A DNA stretch of 64,000 nucleotides, from NCBI GenBank assembly GCA_947095585.1, contig OX352763.1, positions 40,412,010 through 40,476,009 on the forward strand, read 5' to 3'. The position numbers and the translations under genes were made by a program. The DNA comes from Nephrocerus scutellatus. Its lineage: Eukaryota; Arthropoda; Insecta; Diptera; Pipunculidae. Shown piece by piece: positions 1-11,545 of the stretch; position 1 is the stretch's first letter; each line of letters opens with the position of its first letter. Under the pieces are notes generated by a model. The model was not told the origin of the DNA. It ran no database searches and saw nothing but the letters and a program-made list of their open reading frames with translations.

Positions 1-620
1 ATTCAGCAAAAGCAAGAATCGCAGCAACAGAGTCAGGAGAATAAACGGATGAATTTAGAATTGAGTTCCAAATTAAACAAGAAGTTGAAACAGCAAAGTC
101 AAGGTCTAACGAAAGAATTGGAGCGGCAAAATCAGCAGCTAAATTCCAAATTGACCGTTAAGTTTGAACAGCAAATTCATACAGAAGTCCAAAAGCCCAT
201 GGAGCTCACCTGTGGTACTTGTTCAAAAGAAAGATGGTTCAACGAGATTTTGAGTGAACTATCGGAAACTGAACGATGTCACCAAGAAGGATAGTTATCC
301 ATTACCACGTATAGACGACAGTACATTGGATCTGAAAAGCGGATACTGGTAGGTAGAAATTCATGACAACGACAAGGAGAAGACAGTATTTACTGCGGGA
401 AACGGCTTGTATCAATTTTCTGTAATGCCGTTTGGTTTATGCAACGCTCCTGCTACGTTTGAGCGGTTGATGGAACATGTTTTCGAGGCCTTGGCTCATT
501 GTTCTTGGTCGTACATTTAATGAGCACGCGTGAATAATCTTCGGCAAGTTCTGGAAACCATTAAAGCTGCAGGATTGAAGTTGAGTCCGCCGAAATGTAG
601 CTGTCTTTTCACTTTACAAT
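1..620 (+). pseudogene. Ty3/gypsy-type retrotransposon pol fragment, degenerate
   Basis: Positions 49-294 encode a Gln/Lys/Glu-rich, coiled-coil-like stretch with no recognised domain. From about 297 a different reading gives reverse-transcriptase sequence: LDLKSGYW near 330-350, then FSVMPFGLCNAPATFERLM near 417-475, and a piece resembling the region after the catalytic site (LRQVLETIKAAGLKLSPPK) near 541-597. These are hallmark blocks of Ty3/gypsy reverse transcriptases. An in-frame stop (TAG near 350), a missing catalytic DD segment and the lack of LTRs, protease or integrase show a dead internal scrap. The left edge is cut by the window. Whether the Gln-rich part belongs to the same element is inference from adjacency. 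Confidence 0.75.
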
Positions 621-949
621 TGTGCAGGCCTTTCCGGGGACGACCTTTGAATGATGTTGTGTTTCATAATAAATGGCATCGATGAAGCTTTAACCCAAAT
701 GTACCGAAACGTTATTATATCTTAAGCAAAGTCTGTTTTATTTAAAAAAATAATAGATATGGGTGTACTCTCTTTAATAAGGAATTGAAACTTGGTGGCG
801 TTTCTTTCATAGAAAATGCGCTTTCAGTACGAACGATCAGTAAAACTCTTGAGCTACAATCTGAATAAAAACTAAAACGAAATAAAAAAACAGCCCATAA
901 AAATTCAAAATTTTCATGTAAATTCTTCTCTAATAGGAGAAACATTTGT

Positions 950-1400
950 GTGCAAAGTTTGAACCGGGTTTATTTGGAAAAAATTAAAATAATAATTTTA
1001 ATTAGTGAAGAGGTCACTTCAAAATTTTTACACAAACTGTTGTCACCGGATTTACACATGTGTAAAAAATTTGTATGGGAGACCCCTACTTTGGGGCCCG
1101 ATCACTTCCAACTTTCAATAGTAATTGTTGTCATCGGAGATACACATGTGTTTAAAATTTAAAGAAAATCGGGATAATTTTTACAAAATTTATATAGGCA
1201 CTCTTGGTACTGAGGCCCGGCAGGCTGGCGGACCAAATCTTTATTTTAACTCCTAAATTCCGATTTTATTCAAGCTTTGGACACATGTCTATCTCCGATG
1301 ACAAAACTTTCTATTAAAATTTGGAAGTGATCGGGCCCAGAGCCATATTAATCTGATTCAAAATTTTGCACACATGTGTATCTCCGATTAAAGGAAAAAA
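950..1400. repeat. ACACATGTGT repeat family, scattered degenerate units
   Basis: The stretch contains several units of the family seen at 10.6-11.5 kb and 14.5-16.3 kb: a palindromic CACATGTGT core followed by ATCTCCGATG-like sequence, an A/T-rich spacer, and a GATCGGGCCC-like GC-rich segment. Units occur in both orientations (core near 1054, 1141, 1284 and 1370), and a CTGGCTGG-like motif is degraded near 1220. There is no coding potential. Confidence 0.7.
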
Positions 1401-2090
1401 TATGATTTTTATTCGTTGTTTTTATTCCAAACTGCTATTTAAAATAGTCTGGCTACGGTCAGTTCATATGATTAAATGTATTATGCAAACATATTCGTAA
1501 TAACAAATCGATAGTATACAGTCTTGTTCGCAATTTGCTTTTGCTGGATGCACTAATGTTCTGTCTGTATGTTCTTGCCGTCCGTCCCCTTAGGCTTTAA
1601 AGTGTGCAGTGTGAATAGCAGTGGAAATGTGTCGATGCACTTTTGTGGATTCACGAACATCACACAAGAAATTGTTACATAAACGAGTATTGGTAATTAA
1701 AAATGTCATTCGTTATGTTGTTGCTGAGTTCGAGTTTTCTTCTGCGACAGTATACCAAACATTGCTAACTGGGCTACTTGCGTGTTGCACAATGGTATAG
1801 CCAGTGCCCCCAAAAGCATAATAGTATAAGTCTCTCTTGCTTTCAATATAGATTATATGCGCAAAGTGTTGGGTAAACCCCCCCCCCCCCCCCATAAAAT
1901 ATCTACATTCTTATGCGTCTTATCTTTATGATATGGTGTGGAATGACATGCCAAAGGCACGAATATATTTTACGAAATTTAGGCTTTCGAGTTCGTAAAG
2001 GATTTTGCAAATAAAATACAACACAAGTTTATTATTAATTACAACTTTAATAAACAAACAGTAAAAAAACAACCAATAAAAATTAAAAAT
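1400..2090. other. no gene recognised; contains a poly-C run
   Basis: AT-rich sequence without a supportable gene. A run of about 16 C residues lies near 1877-1893. Short open frames here are low-complexity and unconvincing. Confidence 0.5.
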
Positions 2091-2092
2091 AC

Positions 2093-2490
2093 ATGGGACA
2101 TCTGAATTTGCTATACTCAATTCCTGAAAGAGACATGTTTTGTACTATCCCGAATACCATGGCAAGGAAGCACTGTTTTGGCAGGTTATTTATTTATTTA
2201 TCTTTACTGACAATAAAGGTCTGGTCTGGTACACGTACGGTTCGAATATTGATTCTGGACTGGGAGCTGGGGTATTCGGATCCAACACCAAAGTCTCAAT
2301 ACCAATGGGTAAGAGTCCCACTGTTTTCCAAGGAAATCCTTGATCTAGACAGGGATAGCAACAGAAAGCTTGTGAGCTTTCTCACAGGTAACTGTGGCTT
2401 GCGATATCACTATGGCAGAATTGGTCTGGGCTCAAACACGGAATGGGCTTCTACAAACGCCCGCCAACGAACTCGACTTATCGCCTGAGG
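2093..2490 (+). pseudogene. RNase H-bearing non-LTR retrotransposon, internally deleted 3' fragment
   Basis: The fragment matches the family at 22.7-26.3 kb and 46.6-49.9 kb. It starts with the post-RT segment (SIPERDMFC near 2120-2146), skips to the beginning of the RNase H domain (LVWYTYGS near 2219-2245; ISIPMGKSPTVFQ-like near 2300-2330), then jumps to the C-terminal part (EILDLDRDS near 2335-2361; SFLTGNCGLRYH near 2374-2410). Catalytic RNase H segments are missing and the frame is broken. It is a dead, internally deleted copy. Confidence 0.75.
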
Positions 2491-4433
2491 TTTGAAGAGA
2501 CGCCACTAACTCCCCTGGGATCTTGCTTCCTCTCCTATTGTCCTTTTCCGTGTCTTGCTAGGACGGCCAACTCGGTGGCTTCCTTGTGGATTTCAGTCGA
2601 GCGCTATTTACGTAATATCGTCCGCTGGCTTTCTGAAGGTGTGGCCAATCCAGCTCCATTTTCGTCGTCTGATGGTGACGCGATGCTTCCTGCTGCGTTA
2701 CTCTCCACAAGTCTTGATTGGTGATAATGTCAAGCCATCTTATTCTCAGTATCCTCCTTAAGCACTTGTTGACGAAAACTTGGAGGCGCGTCGCAATTGA
2801 CTTTGCGACTTTCCACGTTTCGCAGCCATATAAGAGTACTGAGAGAACGAAATCTGAAGATCGTTAGCTTCAGAGCGATTCTCAACTGACTGTTAATCAT
2901 TGAACGCAGGATATTAATTTGATCAGTACAATAACGGTTTGGGCGAAATCCTGCTTGTTCATTTCTCAAAATAGGCTCTAACGCATTCCGTAAGCGCCTA
3001 GATGAGATCACTTTGTTTATGGGGTTTAGCAGGGTAATTGCTCTCCAGTTTTCGCACTTGCTCAAATCACCTTTCTTGGGGAGTTTGACTATTAAGCCTT
3101 TTTTAACGACGATGGAATGGTTTCAGATTCCCAGATACCTTGAAATATCGCATGCAATGTTCGCGTAGCTAGCTCGACGTCGGCTTGAAGGAGTTCTGCG
3201 TAGATGTTGTCATTGCATGCTGCTTAACCTGATTGCAGTGAACGAATTGTTGCCCTTATTTTATCCAACGAAGGAGTAGCGACGCTGATGTTAAGTAGCC
3301 TATTAGGGTGCATATGTGGGTTGATAGACGTGCCTATTTAAAACATTCTTAAAATGTTCTGTCCAGCAAATTTATTGTTGTTCCTCCATAAGGATCAACT
3401 GCCTTAACAAGGTAGTTGATGTGGTGTTTCTTGTTGGCGAGCTTACGCGCGAGTTGGTAGTGTGTGCTGTATTGTCTACTATCAGCGGCTTGTTGTGTTT
3501 GTGTTCCGATGTCGCTTAGCCATGCTCGTTTGTCCTTTCTAGCTGAACAACTTGCCGGTCCACATCCATATACTTCTGCACTAATGCGCTTCGCACGGCA
3601 CCCGAGGCCGCATTTAACTCTACTTTGATGGATTGGCATTCACGAATGGTGTTCCATGTGCTATCTGATATCCATTCTTTTCTAGTTTTGTCGGGATAAT
3701 CTAAAAATGTTGAGGCTGCTTCCGTATACGCATTTACTGTTTTCTCCAATTTACACACTAGGGTTTGGGGCTCAGTGCTGCTACAGCCGGCTTTCTCGTC
3801 GTCGCTGTAGACGTCGGCTGCTCTTCGGGTTCTAACGTCCAGAATCGATGATTGCCATTCGCGGCTTATAGCGATGTGATCAATCTGGTTGCTGTACATG
3901 TGATCAGGAGAGGTCCAGGTGGCTTTGTGGATGTTTTTGTGGGAAAAAATTATACCTCCAATGATTAGGTTGCGATCAGAACATAGATCAGCAAACCTTT
4001 CAGCGTTGTCATTCATAGAACCAAGGCCGTGTTTTCCCATGACATGTTCCCAATCACTGTTGTCGCTGCCTACCTTTGCGTTAAGGTCACCCATCAAAAT
4101 AACGATGTCACTATTCCGTAGTTGATCTAATGAATTATTTAGACGCAAGTAAAACGTGTCTTTTTCTTCAGAGGTGGCTTGTTCCGTTGGTGCGTAAACT
4201 TGGACAAACACGGCCTGTCGAACAGCAGATTTAAATCTTGCAATAATAATTCTATCGGATATTGCTTGCCAGTCCTGTAACGATCTTCTCGCGGCTTTAG
4301 AGAGTAGAAATCCCACTCCATTCGCATGGTGTTCTCCTGCAGGCTTATCCGAAAAAATTAGAAACTTGCCGGTAGATGTTCGTTTTTCTCCTACTCCAGG
4401 CCATCTCACCTCACTAAGACCAAGAATCTCTAG
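2490..4433 (-). pseudogene. RTE-like non-LTR retrotransposon (APE endonuclease + partial RT), degenerate
   Basis: Read on the minus strand, 4433-3516 encodes an apurinic-like endonuclease: GLSEVRWPG, then VQVYAPTEQA, MGDLNAKVGSDN (the catalytic D and N of the GDxN block), and SNQIDHI near the C-terminus. This is the craniofacial-development-protein-2-like endonuclease typical of RTE-type elements. Further on, 3065-2730 encodes reverse-transcriptase blocks (CENWRAITLLNPINK; NEQAGFRPNRYCTDQI), followed by a thumb segment (LLYGCETWK near 2840). The region that should hold the catalytic YADD is missing. Frameshifts separate the parts. The right end abuts the 3' terminus of another element at about 4434, so this element was probably interrupted or truncated by that insertion. 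Confidence 0.8.
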
Positions 4434-6090
4434 ATAGGTTAGGTTGAAGTAGCCGTCAGTCAAAACCGACGCACTTAGACCATGAAGGTCCGTTGTGATA
4501 CCACAAGGATCTAGGAAAATCCCACGCCTACTCGTTGAACCACTTGGAGCTTCGTGTGAAGCGCAAGATAATATTAATATCAGTTTGGGTTAGATCGTTG
4601 AGATTGTTGAAAAAGAAGGCTCCCAGATTGAGCTTTCACCTATTCGAGAGGGCTGGGCACGTACAAAGTAGATGGAGAGAGGTTTTCTCCTCCTCCCCAT
4701 CCATGCAGCTTCTGCAGAAATCGTTGGAAAAGACTCCTAGTCTTTCTGCATGCTTGCCTATGAGTCACTGTCCAGTTATGACACCTATAATGGCAATAAT
4801 GTGCAGTCTGTTTTGAAAGATCAAACACTTGGAGCGTTTCGGATCTAGCTTGGGCCAGATCTGCTTCGTTGCTATGCAAGTTGTGCCGTTTGACCATCTA
4901 TAATTAGTTTTTATTATAGCATCCCGTTTAAATATGAGTTTGCACTTAGCAATCGGCATGCCTAGTGAACCATATTCAGGCAATAGGGGTAGTGTAGTTC
5001 CATGTTTGGCGAGTTCATCAGCCATACAATTACCAGGAATGTCTCTATGCCCCGGCATCCAGCACAGGTGAATGTCGAAATTCTCCGCCATCTCCTCAAT
5101 AGACGATCGGCAATTTCGGGCTAGAATGGAATTTGAGGAGACTGATTCCATGGACTTTAGCGCAGCCTGGCTATCCGAGAAAATGTGGATACCCTTAACA
5201 GATATGACATTACTCTTCGGCCAAAACAAGGCTTCCTTAATAGCCATGATTTCCGCTTGAAAAATACTACAGTGATCAGATAGACGGAAAGAGAGACTTA
5301 GATTTAGTCTTTTTGAAAAGACACCTCCGCCAACCCCTTCATCAGTTTTCGACCTGTCTTCGTCTGTGTAGAAGTGAATTCCTTCATTTTCCAACTAGAT
5401 ACCTTCCTCCCAAGAAGACCTGGAGGGGATAGTAACCTGGAAGTTTTTGTTACAGTGGAGCTGCGGAATGGTTAAGTCTAAGTTGTCAAGTGGAGTCCTG
5501 ACTGAATTCAGGATAGAAGAGTGTCCGAAATCATTCACGGTCCACTGAGAGATTGCTCTGAGGCGAGTAGCCGCGCTTGCAGCCAGTTGTCTGCCGAAGA
5601 TGTCGAGTGGAGCAAGGGTGAGCAGAATTTCCAGTGCAGCAGAGGGAGTTGTACGAAGCGCTCCGCTCACACAAAGAAAAGCTGATCTTTGGACTCTGCT
5701 TAGTTTGTCGCGATTGATCGCTTTATCTAATGCAGTCCACCAAACGTCCACACCGTATAGCAGAAAGGTCTAACTGCTGTGTACAGCCAATGAGTGATAT
5801 GCGGTTGAAGACCCTATTTACTTCCTATGGCTCTTATGCCTGAGAAGAGTGCCACTATGGTTTTTCGGACTCTTTTTTGTATGTTGGGCTTCCAGCTCAG
5901 CTTCTTATCCAGAACAAGACCAAGATATTTGACCACAATGATCTGCCCAGCTTATTAGCTTATTTAGAGCATTCTGCAGAAGTTCTTTCAAGGTGTGTGA
6001 GTGCTTTCCTGAGACGGCTTACGTCATCCGCATAGGCGATATCACTCCGCAGCCCTCCCCCCTCAGATATTCTCACAAATCTCTAGATGG
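4434..6090 (-). pseudogene. R1/LOA-type non-LTR retrotransposon, 3' half with RNase H
   Basis: On the minus strand the element begins with an RT catalytic block (IAYADDVSRL, near 6045-6016). The thumb/post-RT region follows at 5751-5395 (DVWWTALDKAINRDKLSRVQ) and the RNase H domain at about 5380-4900: [56 protein letters not shown] degenerate Cys-rich tail lies near 4710. The 3' terminus reads ACGGCTACTTCAACCTAACC (about 4455-4436), resembling the related plus-strand copies that end at about 34,105 and 58,455. A stop between thumb and RNase H and other frame breaks make it inactive; the 5' half is absent. Confidence 0.8.
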
Positions 6091-6099
6091 TATTTTCTT

Positions 6100-6830
6100 T
6101 TGTTAATTGTGCAAGCGTTGTTGTCTTGACGAGCGTGCGAAACGTGTCCTTTTCCGTGGGCCAAAGGTCATTTGTTCATAAATTCGATGTGTACCCGAGG
6201 CTTGTATTAGTTTCAAGAATCCACTAATTCAGTTGAGTAGTGATTGGCAAACCGCAACCTAGGTCGACATGAAGCGCCGCCGACCTAGGCAAGTCCACCT
6301 TCTTTTTAGCCCCGACCCAAGCTAATACAAATCGGATTGAGTACCGAAAGTGTTACTTGATTTGGCCGAGTTTCCAGTGACGCGACGTGGACGCACAAGA
6401 TAGGAGTTGTGATGCGAGAGGCTTAGGACATGACTGTCTATAATCGCGTCATCATCACCGTTTGTCAATTTGAATAGTTTTTTTTATTTACTGGTTTAAG
6501 AAAATTACGAAGATTAATAATATGAAAGGTCTTCATTGATTTTTTGTTATTTCAAAAGTTCTGCAGCTTTATTGGTTGGATAAAGTGCCAGCATTGCTAT
6601 GTGTAAATAATTTTCCCAATGACTGTATGTGATAATAGTTATTTGATATTTAACTTATTTGACATTAAACTGATTTTGAAGAAAAAGAAGCACGTTATAG
6701 AACATCTAAATGTAAGCAATTATCTTACAGAATCTTTCTAACAGTATATAAAGCAAGGTTTGTATTAATAAGCCGTTTTATGCGGTGTTTTTATTATTAT
6801 TTCGAGTTTAGTGAAAAAAAGTCAAACATT
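6100..6830. other. intergenic, no gene recognised
   Basis: No supportable gene. A 9-bp inverted pair (CCTAGGTCG / CGACCTAGG) lies near 6260-6295. The right part is AT-rich and contains the candidate poly(A) signal of the neighbouring Gr gene A on the minus strand (AATAAA, plus-strand TTTATT at 6790-6795). Confidence 0.5.
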
Positions 6831-6834
6831 TTCG

Positions 6835-8276
6835 TTAGATGTCTTTAAACTTCGGCATAAACTGAATGAAGAAAATCATGTAAGTTGTTATTGTTGCAAG
6901 GATCTGTAATTGTTATTGGAGTTATTTCTAATTATGAAAAAGTCACCGGTCAACCGGTTTACAGGTTCTCTGATTGAACTCACATTCCTTGCAATATTGC
7001 AATTTAAAATGAGAAATCCTGAAGCGTCAATAATTATTCTCTGGTGAAGAAGCTGCAATGAAAATTTCTGAATCTGCAAAGATTGTGGTCAATGACTTAT
7101 GTGGTAAAGCTCAAGTTAATCCTCACGAGCACTGATGTTTTCAGATCCTCAACAGAATGTCGCAGTTTGTGCAAATTGGGGCCAATATTTTGAGCCTGAA
7201 TTAATAATTTTTTGGGTATAATTTCTAAATTATATAATAATTCTTTGTTACAAACCGATCGCATGCAATTCCTTGAGAAGTAGAGGAACTGGAACATGCT
7301 CAACAGAGTGGGTATTGAGTTTGCATGTACTGAAAGGAATAATTTACAAAAGGATTGTGTTATTTTTTTACATCTTTTCCAGTTTTTTCATAACGCACTT
7401 ACATTTAGCATCACCTCCAACATAAATCCTCCAACATAACCAATAAAATTGCAACAACAATCTTCCGTAGAACATAATGAAATTTGTTACCAAAGACCAG
7501 GGACGTTCTTTCTTGAAGAACTCGGACATTTTGTAAATCAAATAATACATCTGCATTAGGTGAGTGATTTTCTGCCGTAAATAGCTATGATTATAATCTA
7601 GACCATTCCTATGATTCTTTGCCGTGGCAGTCAATAATATTAGTTCTCGGTTTAGTTGCTGAATTTCGATGCGAATTAACTCCAGATACAAAATGAATTG
7701 TAAATTGCGAAAAGCCATCATTACAGTAGTTGGGTAGAAAAGAAAGAAACTAATGACATCGGTTGTTTTATGGTGAATTTTCCAAAATAAAAATATATCT
7801 ACGGGCAACAATATCAAAAAATATCCATAGAAATGACAAAAGAACTTCAAATAGATTCGCCAATCACTTGCCGCTTTGGTACTTTCAGTAGCCCAACGCT
7901 GATGTAGTACAGTATAGGATTGCCAAAATGTCCTTTCAATTGGACGGTTTTTCATCGCCTCAATCAATGACACAAACTGAGCACATCCGTACATTGTCAG
8001 TTTCAAGATATCCATAAATTTTCCAAAATTATCGCCATTATAGAGGAGTTTGTCGTGATATATGTAAATGGTGATTGTTATCGTAGAAAATAATGCGATC
8101 AGAAAGCAGGACCACGCGAATAGCAATTTTTTGCTTTTCCTTAAGTTAGATCCAGCTGGATATTTCAACGGAATCGGAGAGAGTCCAAAAATTTGATATA
8201 TTCTCATATGCAGCAGTACAGCGTTTCCCATTTGTATGCAATCATCAAATGGCTGGGGTTTCCCGTTTTTTCTCAT
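6835..8276 (-). CDS. gustatory receptor (7tm_7 family), gene A, five exons
   Basis: A multi-pass chemoreceptor of the insect Gr family, expected in gustatory neuron membranes. Proposed exons (minus strand): 8276-7403, 7329-7256, 7195-7127, 7073-6984, 6903-6835 (TAA at 6837-6835), about 391 aa. Exon 1 carries most of the receptor (MRIYQIFGLSPIP near the N-terminus, YNGDNFGKFMDILK, CHFYGYFLILLP, RNLQFILYLELIRIEI). Exon 2 encodes SIPTLLSMFQFLYFSRNCM, exon 3 LHKLRHSVEDL, exon 4 [19 protein letters not shown], and exon 5 [13 protein letters not shown] with the Gr signature TYxxxxxQF. Donors are GTAAGT, GTTTGT, GTGAGG and GTGAGT; phase is 1 after exon 1 and 0 afterwards. AATAAA follows about 40 bp after the stop. 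No disabling mutation was seen. The D. melanogaster orthologue cannot be named from this sequence alone. Confidence 0.9.
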
Positions 8277-8529
8277 CCTAGTATGAGTTATTCGTTGTCG
8301 TCTCTATCCTTGTGTAGAACTGAAAACTTTGTAATTATGAAAACTCCAAGAAAATGAATTCAACCTTCTAGTCGGCATAGGAAATTACATTAATTGCATC
8401 GAACGAAAAGATTATTATCAGATATTGCGGTGAATTATAACTATAGTGAGTTATTTGATTCGAAAGAAACTTACTTCTACGAGCTTATTGTAGCATTGAC
8501 ATACTGATTAATGTGTGTATAGATGTATA

Positions 8530-9530
8530 CCGGGTGACTGACACGAAGTGTTACCAACTTCAGACTGTCATTGCTGTCAAACCAGTGATGACAGAGCGCT
8601 CAAACATTCAGTTCATTCCATTGTTTACAAGTGTAAACATTTTAGTTTCAGAAAAAAGTTATCCGCAATGGAATTCAAGCGTAATAGTGTGAAAGTGAAT
8701 GCTCTGTATTTGGCTGGAAAACCACAGCCGCAGATTGTTAACCAGTTAAAACATCTGCATGTGAATAAAATGTTTGTGTACCATAGCACAGCATTGCAAA
8801 ACGCCATGGTGGTGGACCGAAACGCACTGCAACATCGCCCGATATCATTCGGAAGGTGAAGGCCAAATTGGCTCGGAAACCGTGCCGTAGCGGCAGAAAA
8901 ATGGCTCGTGAGGCGAACATTTCGCCCGAACGGATGCAGCACATATTGAAAGATCATCTTGGACTAAAGGCCTTGAAATTCCAAAAAACGCATGGTCTCA
9001 CCGATGCTCAAAGGAGTTGTTACGCTTGCACGAAAGTGACGATTTGCCGAATTTGGTTTTCACCGTTCGTTATTAAGCAATATGGGAACAAGCAAAACGA
9101 CCGGATTTACTTGCCCGGCCGTTCTACTGAAAATTTGGACCAACGGATTGCCACTCGAAACCAAGCGCCGCCGATGGGCCGCCGTAACGGCCGAAAGCCG
9201 TTCACCGCTCGTTTTTTTGGACCGTGGCATCAAGGTAAATGCTCAAATTTATCAGAAATTTATGTGTCGGAGGGAGCTGATTGGCTAAGAAACAACGTTC
9301 CGCGCCCAATGGCCATCAAATTCACCGGATGCAAATCCGCTAGATTTCTCGGTTTGGGGTATTTTGAAGAGCAAGGTTGGGACAAAAAAAGGGGTGGCCA
9401 AATCGAAAACTGCTAATGCAATTCGAAAATATAAATATTAGTTAACATTTTTTACTTTGATGCAATAAAATTCATCATAAAATAAAAATTCTGTGTTTTG
9501 TTTTGGTAATACTTCGTGTCTATCACCCTG
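8530..9530 (+). mobile_element. mariner-like element, maT (DD37D) type, internally deleted
   Basis: The ends are imperfect inverted repeats of about 27 bp: CCGGGTGACTGACACGAAGT at 8530 onward against ACTTCGTGTCTATCACCCTG ending at 9530, flanked by TA on both sides, the normal mariner target. The interior encodes mariner transposase pieces: MEFKRNSVKVNALYLAGKPQ near 8668 (N-terminal helix-turn-helix region), KMAREANISPERMQHILKDH near 8898-8957, KQNDRIYLPGRSTENL near 9092-9140. The second catalytic block and much of the C-terminal half are missing or unreadable, and the frame breaks several times. At about 1.0 kb it is shorter than an autonomous element. Assignment to maT rests on similarity to that subfamily's transposase as I know it. 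Confidence 0.8.
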
Positions 9531-9829
9531 TATATACATACATTCTGAATCCATTTAATAAATTAAATTAAAATTATTTAAATTTTTAAAATGATTAAGG
9601 TCGTAGTGACGTTTTTATTTTTCGGCACTCATTTGAATAATGCAGTTGGTTAGAAAAGCCTAATGTTATCATGCAGGCATAGTTAGGAAGGGAAAATTAA
9701 TCATGAATTTTTTCAAAAAGCAGGCGATTGCAGCACTTGGTGGAAATCTATGAGTCTTATCAGTTTTTAAATTCTGTGTGTTTGTTTGTCGACAAATCTT
9801 GTGATCCATTTTCAATATACTTTCTAAAA

Positions 9830-9970
9830 TCCGATTTTACTTAAACTAAAACACATGCGTATCTTCGATAAAAACACTTTCCATTAAAATTTGGACGTGA
9901 TTTCTTTTTGAAAAATAGCTCGATTTTATTCATATTTTGCACACATGTGTATCTTCGATTAGTGAATTTA
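9830..9970. repeat. ACACATGTGT repeat units
   Basis: Two degenerate units: ACACATGCGTATCTTCGAT near 9851 and ACACATGTGTATCTTCGATT near 9941, each preceded by the CGATTTTA(T/C)T-like segment typical of this family. The flanking DNA (9540-9830 and 9970-10,570) shows no gene I can support. Confidence 0.65.
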
Positions 9971-10569
9971 CATGAACATTTTTGTTTATTATTTTATTAT
10001 TTTAATTCTTCTCCTAATTCTGTGCAATTACATAGAAGTTCTTTAGTTTAATTAAAAATTCCGTAGACGAGACTGGCCCATTTTGGAATGTAATGTCTAA
10101 ACAGAATTTTATTTCTTACTAGGCGTTCTGGTGCGCTCCACTACCCGCCCTCATATTAAATCCGTTCCAAAGTATGACAGGTTCATGTTTCGTATGCCGA
10201 ATTTAAAACTAGTGGACAATTTATTAAAACATAAGTATGGAAAACATATTTGTATGGGTCACCCTTTCAAAATATGGTGTTTCTTCTTTTCTTTAAATAC
10301 CAAACAGGTGTGCAAAATTTCAGGACGCTACTTTTCAAAAATTGTGAAAAATGCATACAAATATGAAATTTTGTAAAACCTGCTCAGCATGGTATAAAAC
10401 CCATACGTAAAAATAAACGCGTTCGATTCAGCCGTGGGGAGTCTATAGTTAACAAGGCACGTATTGGCACGCAAGCACACTTATAGAATTTTGTGTTGCT
10501 CTAGTACACAGTTTCCGTCTTTCCGTGTTACCCGCTTAATTCTTCTCTTTACTCATTCGAGACAAAAAT

Positions 10570-11545
10570 AAAAGAGAGAAAGAATGGGCCCTGAGGCCCG
10601 AGGGGTGCCCGTATAATTTTTTTAAAAATAAGCCCGGTTTTCTTCATATTTTAAATATATGTTTATCCCGATGGACAAAAGTTTTTCTTAATTTTTTGGG
10701 GCGAATGGGCCCTGGAGCCCATTTTTTTTTTAAATTAGCCCGATTTACTTTAAATTTTAAACATATGTGTATCTCCGATGAGAAAAGTTTTTGCAATACA
10801 ATTTTAAAGTCAAGGGGGCTCTAATATTAATTTTTTCCAAATTAACCCGGTTCAAACTTTGCACACATATGTATCTCCTATAAGAGGGTTGTTTTTTAAA
10901 TTCTCTATATAAGCTTCGCGTGCCCGTGGCTAGCTGGCTGGCTGGCTGGTAGTATCTTGTGATCGATATTTAACCCACTTGCTTAAGCCCGATATAATTC
11001 AAACTTTGCATACATGTGTATCTCCGATGACAACACTTTCTATTGAAATTTCCCCCTTGGGCCTTTGGGTCGGGAGGCCCCAATATATATGTATTTTTGA
11101 TTGACAAAACTTTTTGTAAAAATTTGGTAGTGATCGAGCCCCTGGGTCGGGGGGCACCCATACCAGTTTTATAAAAAAGTAATCGATTTTTTTCAAATTT
11201 TATACACATCTGTATCTTCGATGTACAAAACTTTTTGAATTTTTTTTTGGAGTGATCGGGCTCTGAGGCCAGAGGGGTGCCCATGTAATTTTTTTTAAAA
11301 TCAACCCGATTTTTTTCACATTTTAAACACCCATATAAATTTTTTAAAAATTAACCAACATTTTCTTCAAATATTAAACACCTGTGTATCTCTGATGGAC
11401 AACACTTTTTGTAAAATTTTTGGAGTGATCGGGCCTTGTGGCCCAAGGGGTGTCCATATAAATTTTTTACATATTAAACCGATTTTAGTCAAATTTTAAA
11501 AACATGTGTTTCTCCGACGGACCACGCTTTTTGTAAATTTTTTTG
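10570..11545. repeat. array of degenerate ACACATGTGT / GATCGGGCC repeat units
   Basis: Roughly eight units at spacings of about 75-175 bp, each with a core like CACATGTGTATCTCCGATG, then ACAACACTTTTTGTAAA, then a GTGATCGGGCC-type GC segment and ATACAAATTTT. Cores lie near 10,655, 10,765, 10,865, 11,010, 11,085, 11,205, 11,380 and 11,500. A boundary motif, AATTCTCTATATAAGCTTCG followed by CTGGCTGGCTGG, lies at 10,898-10,950. The same boundary motif flanks the copies at 14.5 and 15.4 kb. Noncoding. Confidence 0.75.

Noticed and set aside
1713..1895. Glycine-rich small protein on the minus strand
   Set aside because: The frame begins in a poly-C run and has no homology signal; an artefact of low complexity.
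3516..4463. Host craniofacial development protein 2 gene
   Set aside because: The family similarity is real, but downstream RT blocks and repeated copies in the window show it is the endonuclease of an RTE-like element.
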